A DNA stretch of 64,000 nucleotides from Apricaphanius iberus (taxonomy: Eukaryota; Chordata; Actinopteri; Cyprinodontiformes; Aphaniidae): the NCBI GenBank assembly GCA_028564705.1, contig JAPXFQ010001133.1, positions 2,556,001-2,620,000 of the forward strand, written 5' to 3'. Each line of letters opens with the position of its first letter. Positions within the stretch are counted from its first letter, which is position 1. The position numbers were made by a program, and so were the translations under genes. The notes under the pieces were generated by a model. The model made no database searches, was not told the DNA's origin, and saw only the letters and a list, made by a program, of their open reading frames with translations. Positions 1 to 11,400 of the stretch are shown here, piece after piece.

Positions 1-16
1 GTTTGTGCAAACAAGT

Positions 17-88
17 TGGATGGATGGATGGATGGATGAATGAACGAATGGATGGATGGATGGATGGATGAATGGATGGATGGATGGA
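17..88. repeat. (GATG)n microsatellite
   Basis: About 72 bases of GGAT/GGATGAAT tetranucleotide repeats with a few interruptions (GAACGAAT). Confidence 0.95.
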
Positions 89-1139
89 CTCTACTGAACT
101 GAGCTCTAATGATCCATAATGTTTTCATCACTACCATCTTGACAGGACTCTGCAGATTCTTTGAGAGCGAATTAATGTGTCCAAGTTAAATATTGTCTTA
201 ATAAATGAGTAAAAATAGAAATACACTACGGCACAATATCCAGTCAAGTTTAAAGAACTGATTTATTTCCAACTCTGAAGATTTAGAATCAATTATGACT
301 GATTAATGATCGGACCGTAACGTAGTCAGGCTCTATCATTTTCATTAGGTTTAATATGAATAGAGTTAGAATCAAAGAATTGATTTTTTATAGCCACGCA
401 AACTGAAAATTAACTTAATTGTTCCCAAAATTCAGAATATGTTCATATTTCCATTAACCTCCCTTCCTTCCGTGATTCCTTCAGAGCGGCGTCACAAAGA
501 CAGCGGCTTTAGCTCAGATGAAGAGTGTAGAGAAAGGAGAAAGAGGATGGGGCTTTGGCTGAGGATTTAGTGTTTAAAATTAGCATGGCTGCTGCTGCTG
601 CTGCATTAGCCTAGATAAGAGGCAAAGAAGAGGGAAAAAGGGGGTGAGGGTTTGGGTGTGGGGCAGAGGAAGGCAACAGAGCTGGAATGGGAGAAGAGAG
701 GAAAGAACGATTTCAACCTGGAAGAGCAAAGGAAAATGAGGGCACAGGAGAATTATGTTCTCTTTCATCTCCTTTTTTAATCTTCATTCACTCTAAAATA
801 CAGGAGAAAACAAGCTGAACCCTAACAGGAGCTGCTTCAATTAAGTCTGCCTTATTACGAACGCTTCAGCTTGTACCGTGGATATTTTACCCCCAACATC
901 ACAGATGGCTTTTCCTTTCAACTTGCCCGTTGTTGATAAACCATGAAGATCAAAACATTTCAATGTTCTATGATTGAATTTTTTGTCTTTTGTACTTGTG
1001 GCAATGAAAGTCTTTCTGCCAAATCAAGCAGCTGTTGGTGGAGGGAGTGTGATGGCGTGGGCCTGTATTTTTATCAGACACATGCAGAAGAGCTGAGAAA
1101 TACCAGATATAAAAATACTTTTTCTCTAACTTAATGAGA

Positions 1140-1645
1140 TATGTTTAAAAAACACAGGAAAAATATGTTTTTCTGAATAAATGAGCTCATTTAAGAAAAA
1201 AAAGCTATGTCTGAATAAAAAGAACAAAATTAGAACTCTGTTTTTTTTTAACATAATAATTTTATAAAATAAGATTCAAAAGCTGCGGTTTTAGAAAAAT
1301 ATACAAAACTGAAATAAAGCTGTTTTCTTAATTAAAGAGATACGTTTTACAAAAACGAAATAAAGCTCTGTTTTATGATCTAATTAAAACATTTTTGGGG
1401 AAAAAAGGAAACAAAAAGATGAATTTTACAACAAAGAAATAAAGCTGTTTTTATGAATTAATGAGACAATTTGAAGAAAATATAGAAAAGCTCTGTTTTA
1501 ACAAGATCAATTTGACAAAAATAAATACATTAAAATGTTTTCTGAATTGGAAAGATACATTTGACAAAAAAAATGTTTTAATGTGTTTTCCGAAAAGATA
1601 AGTTTTACAAAGAAGAGCTCTGTTTTTATGAATTAGATTAACTGA
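1140..1645. repeat. degenerate A-rich tandem array
   Basis: Imperfect units of about 45-70 bases built as AAAGCTCTGTTTT.ATGAATTA followed by a TTTGACAAAAA or TTTTACAAAAA part; at least six units (for example near 1315, 1363, 1441, 1488, 1528, 1574 and 1616). Confidence 0.65.
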
Positions 1646-2420
1646 AATTAAAACTAATACTGTTCATACAGGAAAAAAAGACATTTTTTTCAGTGCGTTT
1701 CCATAATCTGTGCCTGAGAATTTTTTTTGACCCATTTCTGTGCTTTCTGCATAGCTGCAAAGCAGTTTGTCCTGCTGCTGAATCGCAAATGACTTCCTGT
1801 ATTCCAACAGGTGGGGGAGGCAACAGAAGGGGGCGCTATTCTTGCAAGAACTCCCACAGTTTAGAGTGACGGTAAAGCAGTAAGACGTCCAGATGAGACA
1901 CCGTGACTAGTCCAATACATCCACTTTTAGGAACCGCTTTTATGGCCTTTTCTGTTTTTAGTGTGACCCCTGAATGGGTGGCGCCCTGGGGGAGAGCCGT
2001 AACGACCATATCAAACAAATCCCATCAGAAACCTAAATAATAAGCTGAGCTGATCATTTCCCATCTAGTTTGCTTCTCTGGTTGACTGACTCCGTTGATT
2101 CACCGTCAGGTTAAGCTAAATGAACGGGGAAGTGCCTCATCAGGAACAGGATCGGGGGTGCAGGGGGTCCGGGGTCGTTCTTTCCATCCAAAGATTTCTT
2201 TATAGCATCAAAACTTTAATATAAACTCTCCAAATGTAAAACAGAAAAGAAGAAATTGAAGCTAAAAGGAGAATGAGAGAAATGAAGCTTAATTGGTGTT
2301 TTTGTCCACTTGAGGGCAGCACTGTAGCATTCTAGAAGTTGAATTTTTCATCATATTCAGCATTAAAAAAACGATTCTGCATTCATAACATGCAAATGTT
2401 TGTGTTTTCTCTGATTTCAG

Positions 2421-2458
2421 CATGCCGGCTGTCCTGCCATAAGAAATGTGAAGTGAAG
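2421..2458 (+). CDS. tns1: tns1 local exon 1: second half of C1 zinc finger
   Basis: Acceptor ttcag before 2421, donor gtaaga after 2458. The exon starts with the last two bases of a split codon and then reads [12 protein letters not shown]. With exon 2 this fits the C1 consensus C-X4-H-X2-C-X7-C exactly: Cys1, His6 and Cys9 here and Cys17 in exon 2. It ends in phase 0. The first half of the zinc finger must lie on an exon left of the window. This domain is present only in long tensin isoforms. It is only 38 bases, so the call rests on the ligand spacing and on the frame match to exon 2. Confidence 0.85.
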
Positions 2459-5400
2459 GTAAGACCGTTTTTCAGCCTAAGCTGATTATAATTATGAAAA
2501 AACGTCCGGCAGTGATATTCATCATTTCCTCTTTAGTTTTTGTTATTCATACTTTTGTCAAGTAAATAAGAAGCCATCACGTTTAATTACATATAGCTTT
2601 TTGACTTTGATGTTAAGTTGTAGAGCTGAGGACTTGATTAGTCTCCAAACATGTTTGCTTCATATCAACATTACAGTTCTGTACGGCTAACATTCTTTTT
2701 TGATCATAATTAGGGATTTTTCTGTGATTTCTCAGCTTTCTTGGTTCTGACTTTGTTTATTCTAATCCATTCAATTAATTTTTACTTGTAATTTTGATTT
2801 TTTTTTACATTTATTTGTATTAATTCCCTCATGGTTCAATTTTTTTTTCCATTTAATTAAATATTTGCTTCAATTGTTTGTTTTTTGTCTCCAAATGTAT
2901 TTAGTTATTATTTGTTATTTTGTGTTATTGTTTATTTGTAAATACTTATTGATTAAATAAGTCGTTATAATTTTATTGTATGTATTTAATTTGATAACTA
3001 TTTTTTTTCTATTTACTCATAAACTTTTATTAAGTCCATCAAAGATTTACAGTTATTGTGTCATTTATATATTTAATCAGCCACTTTTTATTCATTTGTT
3101 TTCTGTAATTCTTTGTATTTATGTGCCATTAGTTCTTTTTGTATTGTATCTGTACATTTTTTTAAACTATTAACATTTATGTTTAAGTTTATGATTCAAT
3201 GTACTCGTATTTTAATTTTTTTTAACATGTATTTGTATTATTTCCTTGATTATTCTAATTTGTATTAAATTTTGTTTCCTTTAAATATTTATAGAATTAG
3301 TTACATTTATTTGTACTTACTAATTTTATTTAGATATTTATTCTCATTTATAGTGGTTATCCATTATTCTGTGGGTTTTTTTTACATTACATTTATTACA
3401 TTATATACATTACATTATTTTACATTATATATTTATTGTTATTGTTCCATTCATTTATTCAATCAGCAATTTTTTTTAAATATTCTTTGTATTTATGGTT
3501 TATTCTTTGTATTTTTTTTTTATTGATTTTGATTTAATCTAATCAGTTATTTGAATTTGTTTTTACATTTATTTGTATTCATTCCCGGATTATTCTATTT
3601 TAAATTTATTTTCTTGTATTCAATTAATTGTTCAATTAGCTAATTTATTTATTGCTTATTTATTGTTTTGTATTTCTGTTTGTATATATTATTATTTTCA
3701 TGAACTCTTTAAATTTATAAACTTTATGTGTATGTAATTTATAAAGCAATTAATGTTTCATGTATTTTTTTATTCATATAATTTTATAAAGTCCGTTATA
3801 GCTTTCTAGTTGCTGTTTAATATAATTATTCATTTTTATTAATTTGTTTCCTGTAAGTTTGTATTTATTCTTTAATTTTTCTTTGTTTATGGTATTTTTA
3901 TGTATTTATTTTTTATTCTTATAACATTTCTTTCCACCTCAGCCAAGCCCCTCTCTAGTGGTTTCCTGTAAATGTTCTTTTCTTTGAGGGGTTTTCATCA
4001 ATAGTTCTACATACTTTCTAAAGTTCTTTTAGAGCTTTACCTGAAACACAAAAGATTTTGTCTGCTTGGAAGTTAAATCCAGAGTGACTCACACTCAGTA
4101 ATAAGAAAGCTGGTTTTCTAGGAAGGACTACAAACAGGAAAGTTAGATCTACTAGAGAGGAAATAAAACCGTAGGTTGACCAGTTCCTGCTCCCCGGTTT
4201 TTACATCCCAACAATCAGCCTCACAATATTTGATCACAATCTGCAGGGGAAACAGGGAAGAATGCATGAGCAGAGCAAACAGAATGGAGGCGGTGGAGGA
4301 ACGAGACGAACATTTAGTGTTTTCTTTGTTGGAACTGATGGGCCTGCTCTTCGTATTTCATTTTTCCTCCTCCCTCTGAAGCCATCCTTAAACCAAAAAT
4401 ATTACTATAGTAACCAACACTGTGTCTAAAAAGCATCCAAGAGGAAAAATCTGCCAAATATCTCTAAAACCAAGCAGGGTCATTTGTGGTGTCAGTGTGG
4501 GTAATAATAGGAAATTTTTTTCAGAAGACCAAAGAAAAAAACTACCTAGGTTTGTGTTGAGTGTAGCAGAAAGGAAATTTAAATCTGCAACAAAAACTAC
4601 CAACTTTTCCTTTTTTAACCTAACTGAATCCAATCAAAACGGATATTTGACTTTTGAATGAGATTTGAGTTTTAGATTACGACATTAACCCTACGAGGTT
4701 GATTCTCAGGGAGAATCGAAGTACACAATACTAACACTGCTCTGTGAAGAAATTACCATGTTGTTACAGTTACAGCAAAGACCATCTAAAACCTGCAGGA
4801 GACCCCAGAGTCCAGAGAAACACATTCATTTTGAAAGTACTCCTATAAAAATGTAAGAAATGTATGTATAACCCCTTTTTTTTAAAGGCCTCCTTCATGG
4901 AAAATCATGAAAAACAGTTTTTTTTCCTCAATACAATCTGTCATGAGTTGTATAATTAATCTGCATGTGAATATTTTTTCCAAACGTAATTTCCTGCATC
5001 AGTTAAAGAAAAAAAACATACCAGAACACAGCTGATTCTAAAAAAAGTCCATCACTCTAACGTAATTTCGAATGAGGCAGCAATGTTTTGACCAGTTGGC
5101 TGTAGCTACAAGAAGATGACATTTAGCATCTTTACAACACGGCAGAACATGCTTGGTTTTTGTGGAGATAACTCATCAACGTTTTTTGTCATGTTTTTTC
5201 ACTGTTAGCCATTAGTTCAGTCACTTTGAGAAGAGTTTCTTCATAGCTACATACCTTACAGTCCTGGCTTTGCTTCAAAGCTGAATTTAAAACCAGGATC
5301 TGTACCAAAAGGTGCAACACTAGCTTCCAGGCTACTGTAAGTAAAAAATCAATTGTTCACCCAATCTTTCACTTTTTAAGTATTGTGTTACAAAGCACCA

Positions 5401-8400
5401 TGACAATGAAATGTACTGACCGGCTAAAACGCTAATATCTGTGATCATATCCACCCAGAGATGTAACTTGATGAACTATCCTCAAAGCTAACCTTAAGCT
5501 TCAAACTACGAAATGTAATATCAGTAGCTAAATCTTCTGGTAGCTAAATATCCCGGTAGCTAATTCTTTCTGTAGCGAAATCTTCCCCGTATCTAAAACC
5601 CCCAGTAGCTAAATCTCCCATTAGCTAAATAGCCCAGTAGCTATTTCTCTCTGTAGCTAAATCTTCCCGGTAGCTAAATCTTCTCAGTAACTAAATCTCC
5701 CAGTAGCGTAATCTTCCCTGTAGCTAAATATCTTGGTAGCTAAATGTCTCGTTAGCTAAATATCCTGGTAGCTAATTCTCTCTGTAACTAAATCTCCTGT
5801 TAGCTAAATACTCTGATAGCCAATTCTCTCTGTTGCTAAATCTCCCATTAGCTAGATACCCCGGCAGCTGATTCTCTCTGTAGCGAAGTCTTCCCGGTAG
5901 CTAAATCTTCTCAGTAACTAAATGTCCCAGTAGCGTAATATTCCCTGTAGCTAAATATCTTGGTAGCTAAATGTCTCGTTAGCTAAATATCCTGATAGCT
6001 AATTCTCTCTGTAACTAAATCTCCTGTTAGCTAAATACCCTGGCAGCTAATTCTCTAATTAATAACTGTTCTTGTAAAGTGCCTTGAGGTGACATCTGTT
6101 GTGAAATGGCGCTATATAAATAAACTGAATTGAAATCTCCTGTTAGCTAAATACCCTGGTAGCAAATTATCTCTATAGCTAAATCTCCCTGTAGCTCACT
6201 CTCCCAGCAGCTAAGTCTCCCGACCTACAGAGCTTACTGTGAGCCTCTCCGCTTGTCAGCCGGTGGCGGGAGCTCGATCCAAACAGACTGTGGATCAGAC
6301 GGGACGACATGCTGAATTTAAGCAAATTACTAAGCAGAGGAAAAGAAACAAATAATGTTACCTCCATAGCGAAGAGGGGAGAGCGAAAAGCCGAATCCCT
6401 GTCGGACTTGTGGGCGTGTGGCGTAGAGAAGCTTACCCTGTGTAGCTCTGGCTCGAAGCTCACCATGAGGCTGATACCGGCCCTGTCGTGCTGCGGTCCG
6501 CTCTTGTTTGGGAATTCAGCCTAAACTGGGTGGTAAATTCCATCTAAAGCTAAATACCAGCATGATGTTTTTTCAGACTGCAATTTTCTGATTTTAGTAT
6601 CGTATCTGTATGAAAGAAGTGGTATCATTACCTCCCTAGTAGAAACTCAGATTTGTCTTCACCCCACTCTGTTTTGGCAAGTGGATTTTTTTTGTACAGC
6701 ACACTTTCAACACGGGGTAATTCAAGGTCCTTATCAAGATTGGGTGATAAAGTAACACTAATAATACATAACACTACAGCAATAAAATAACAGCATCCAA
6801 AGCACCTTGATTTATCCTTGATTTAAAAAACAACTTGCCACCAGTTAAACCAGAGATGGCACCAGACTTCTTTGTTTCCATATTTTTTACTGATAAGGGC
6901 AAAAACATATTTTTTTAATCTGGTCATCTATTTTGTTTTTCGTTTTCAGTTCACCTGCCGTGGTCCGAACTCACATTCTCCCAGCCTTTTCCTGCTCTGC
7001 ATGGAAATGAAATGATCACCCAGCTGTGCCTAATCAAATATACGGATTGCTACAGACGTTATAGTCACGAGGATTTTGATTTTTTTTCTCAGACAGATGA
7101 TTTGTCAAGGGGTTAGGGTGATGTTAGATGTTGATGTGGAGGCTGAATCTGTGCCCCCCTGCCACACTGGAGATTGGAATTAAGCTCTGCTTCAGACAAA
7201 GTTTTAAAATCAGGGAGCATTTCTCCAGTTGAAGTGACCAGAAGTGAAAGACTCAATTAACGTTTCCTGACCTGCAAGCTATCGCATCAGAGGGATGACA
7301 TTTCCCCGGCATGCACCACTGGTTGGTACGACAGCGGGCTGTTTTGACTGCCTCAGTAACTCTTTAATGCACTGTCAGCTCCCGGTTAGAGATATGCATT
7401 GAACATAGCATCCAGGTCTGAGAAGATGCTCAGATGCTCTCTTTGGAGTCTTTTGTCTTAATTATTTAGCTACCTGTACTCTGTATGTAAAGTTAAAAAC
7501 ATCTGCGTGTCTCAATCAAGTGGTCAGGATTGCGTATTGGAATCTGTCAAAATGACAAACTGTTCTAAAGAAAGAAAATCCCACTCAAATAAGGTAAATT
7601 TTCAATTAACACGATCCCCTAACTTGTATACAAATTTGAAAAGAATAGAACTTTTTGATATAAAATTGTTGTTGTGTAAAAACTCAGTGGTCTTTATCCT
7701 GTTTGGACATGTTGTACTCCCAAACTTTACCTTTAAGGTTGCTCCTCATAATTAGAGACTCCCATCCAACCATTTTCTTCCGCTTATCCAGGGTCGGGTT
7801 GCGGGGGCAGCGGAGAGTAACTCACCCCCCTACTAGCGTATAACCCCGCTCACATTTATTTTGAAAAACGGCTCAAAAACAGGCGTTGCCTGGCGGACCA
7901 GGAAAAATGTGGGAGGATGAAGGGCTGGGTGTGGTCTGGGCTATGACTGACATGTTGCGGAAGCAGCGTAGCACAGAGTCACAGGCGGCCAGAAAGATGG
8001 AGAGATGCGTTGTAATGCGAGCTTCTTTGCCTGGAAATAATCTGGAGGTTGAGTTTTTTTCCTCAACTTCCTTCTCCAAAGGGAACAGAGTACAGGGAGA
8101 TAGGTTCTGTGGAGGAGGGGAGCGGCGCCATATTGTTACGAGCCCTTGTCTTGTTCTCTGCCCGGAGCAGCAGCAGATTCCAAGCCTGTAGTGGCATAGA
8201 ATGGGCGCCATCGCTGAGTGGTACATTGTTGTTGGCTACATCTAATGCTAAATATAGATTAGCTCAAGTAATTTCGTGACTCTACCTCGACAGGAGCACT
8301 TGCAGCCACTGTACGTCATTGTCCGCAACAGAAAATGTGTGTTGGAGACAGATGTATCCAAGCATGATGAGAAACATTCAGGAATGTGAAAAAAAAAACA

Positions 8401-11400
8401 CACCATCACAATTATTCCATTAAAAATGCAGGATTTAAATCCCAGTGAATTGCAGTGAAGTGTAATTGTTTGGGGCACTAAACTGACGTTTTTTGGTACA
8501 AAATTAATATTTTCATTAAAATGTACTAAAATACTTAAAATAATTACTAGAAATGTAGATAGTTCTATTATAGACTATATTATACAGTTTATCAACAAGA
8601 AAAAGTTGATTTTGGGGCTAGTTACTCTTAAAGCAGAGAGACCCAGACTACCATCTCCCCAGCCACTTGGTCCAGCTCCTCGGGAGGAATCCCGAAGCGC
8701 TCCCAGGCCAGCAGAGAGACATAGTCCCTCCGGAGAGTCCTGGCTCTTTCTCTGGGCCTCCTCCCGGTGGGACGTGCCTGGAACACCTCACCAGGGAGGC
8801 GTCCAGGAGGCATGCTGACCAGATGCCTGAGCCACCTCAACTTGCTCCTCTCGATGCGGAAGAACAGCAGCTCTACTCAGAGCCCCCCTTCAGAATGACC
8901 ATAGACGAGGGTAGGAACGTAGATCGACCGGTAAATCGAGAGCTTTGCCTTTCGGCTCAGCTCTCTTCACCTTGACAGACTGGTACAGCGCTCGCATAAC
9001 TGCAGACGCCTTACCAATCCGTCTATTGATCTCCCGTTCTATTTTTCGGACCCTCCTCTCCAGAACACCTGAATAGACCTTAGCAGGGAGGCTCAGCAGT
9101 ATGATCCCCCTATAGTTGGAACACACTCTGTGGTACCCCTTTTTAAAGAGGGGGACCACCACCCCGGTCTGCCAATACAAGGGAACTGCCTCTGATGTCC
9201 ATGCAATATTGCAGAGTTTCGGTAAACAACAACGGCCCTACAACATCCAGAGCCTTGAGGAACTCCGGGCGAATCTCATCCACCCTCTGGGCCTTGCCCC
9301 CAAGGAGCTTTTTAACAACCTCGGTGACCTCATCACCAGAGATTGGAGAAGCCGACCCAAAGTCCCCAGACTCTGCTTCCAAATTGGAAGGCATGCTGAT
9401 AAGATTGAGGAGGTCTTCAAAGTATTCCATCCACTGACCAAAAACGTCCCAATGTCGAGGTCAGCAGCACAGAATGCCCACTGTAAACAGCGTTGGTGGC
9501 GGACCAGAATTGCTTCAAAGCCACGTGGAAGTCATCTCTCAAACTCCAGCATCCGAGCTGCACTCTGCTTGGCCTGACAGTACAAATCAGCTGTTACCGG
9601 GGTCCCACAGGCCAGAAAGGCCTGATTGAATTCCCTCTTCAGCTTGACAGCATCCCTCACTACTGGTGTCCACCAGCAGATTCGAGGGTTGCCACCGCGA
9701 CAGGCACTGACCACCTAGAATCAGCCGCTTTGACAATGGAGGCATAGAACATGGCCCACTCGGTCAAAAGACTTAAAACATGCAATTATTAAACCAATTA
9801 TCCAAGAACCTAGTTTGAACCACTCCGTGTTGTCCAATTTTAGGCCAATATCTAGGCTCCCTTTCCTTTCCAAAATCTTGGAGATTTTGTTGTTGGACAT
9901 GACTGCAGCCTTTGATACGGCTTACAAATATTGTTTATCGTCACGTTTGGAGTCTGTATTCGAGGGTCTGCCTTTACTTGTGTCAAGTTTTTCTCTCAGA
10001 CCACTCTGTTTCATGTCTCCCTTAATTGTGGGATGCCACAAGGTTCCATTCTTGGTCCTATATTCTTTTTGGTCGTTATTTACCTACGCAAAAATTTTCA
10101 ACAAATATAATTTGTCATTGCATTTTTCTGCTGATGATTGCCAGATTTATGTCCCATTGAGAATGGCAAAAGATAGTTGTCCTGCAGTTTCTAAAAGATA
10201 TTAAAGACTGCATGGCCACCAACTTTTTAAGCATTTATGAACAAAAAACAGAGATTTATTCTGTTTGCACCCAGTGGGTCATCAACTGCATTCTCTACAT
10301 CACTAGACTGATTTTCTTCTTTTGTTACACCCATTCTTTCCAATTTGGGTTGACTCTGAATATACATTTGACCAACAAATAAAAGCTGTTGTCAAATACA
10401 GGTTTTATCAGTTGAGTTTTTATATTTATATTTTTGTTTGTATTGTATTTTTTCATCTTACTTTTATCTTAGAGTATTGTTGGCCTTTTTTTCTTCTTTA
10501 TCCAGTAGATAATAAAAGCAAACTATGCAAGTGCATCTTAGAAACAGCGTGCCACTAAACAGCCCGAGCGCGCTGCCTCTGTGTTCATCAGGTGGTCAGA
10601 TCTGTTTTTTTGTCCTGTCATCTACGGAGAGCCGTTCTCATAATTCCTTCTGATTTATCCCAGCCATGTCTTAGACAAGCCCTCCAGGAATGCTATTCCC
10701 GCGGTTTGTCATGTTCATTGGGCTGGCGGGTTGGAATACGCAGGCGAGGTTTGGCAGGGATACCTAGTGAGAGGGAGGAATGATGGGAAGGGGTTGGAGG
10801 AAACCAGCGAGAATGCATAAAGTTTAAATATTTGTCATGTAAACAACAATGCTGGAAAGAAAATTAAATGCCCCCCCCCCCCCCAAACAAAAACAAAAAA
10901 AACCCAACCAATTCTGTTTGTGTATGTTTTTCACTAAATTAATGTGGTCATTTCTGACATTTTGCATGTGTTAATGGTTCAATTTTATCTTGGCCACAGA
11001 ACAAAAGAGAGTATGAGCAGTATGAAACAAGGTGGTTACAAAGTGGGCCACGGTTAAAAAGGGAGCAATGAATGTTTGATGTCTGCAATTATACAAAAGT
11101 AAAAAGAACCTTCCTAGTGAGCCATCAGTAACATGAAAATAAACATTATGAAGTGGGAATAGATGCACCAACCAAAATGCCATCACACTACATTTTTCCA
11201 TTGTCAAAAATAAAAACATTGGAATGTTCTTGCATGCTCCATAAACAGCTGAGCTCCAGTTTAAGGTCAAACTGGGAGTCTTAAAGTGTGCAACACTCAG
11301 ATCAACAGTTTGTAATCTAAGCATCCCAACATTGTAATCCACATCCGTGCTTGGGTGATGTGTGGAAACTGGGAGGGACGTTTAATTAGACGCTTTGCAA

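Larger units (their letters stand above)
1..2420 (+). other. tns1: intron of tns1 upstream of local exon 1 (partial)
   Basis: A GATG array at 17-88 and an A-rich degenerate array at 1140-1645 are listed separately. Near 1829 there is a CTCF-like AGAAGGGGGCGCT. The rest (100-1140, 1650-2420) shows no exon and no repeat I recognise. The short open frames here have no family resemblance. Confidence 0.6.

Noticed and set aside
3272..3526. 84-residue F/Y/I/L-rich open frame
   Set aside because: Arises from T-rich low-complexity sequence; no start context, splice or family support.
5510..6222. Regularly spaced repeats resembling a CRISPR array at first glance
   Set aside because: Units are imperfect tandem copies with no unique spacers, and the genome is eukaryotic.
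7873..8226. Overlapping 101- and 117-residue frames in a GC-richer block
   Set aside because: They lie inside the AGAGTAACT-ended transposon; no protein family recognised and no splice context.
8606..9747. Many overlapping + strand open frames (70-153 residues)
   Set aside because: They are antisense shadows of the Rex3 reverse transcriptase on the - strand.
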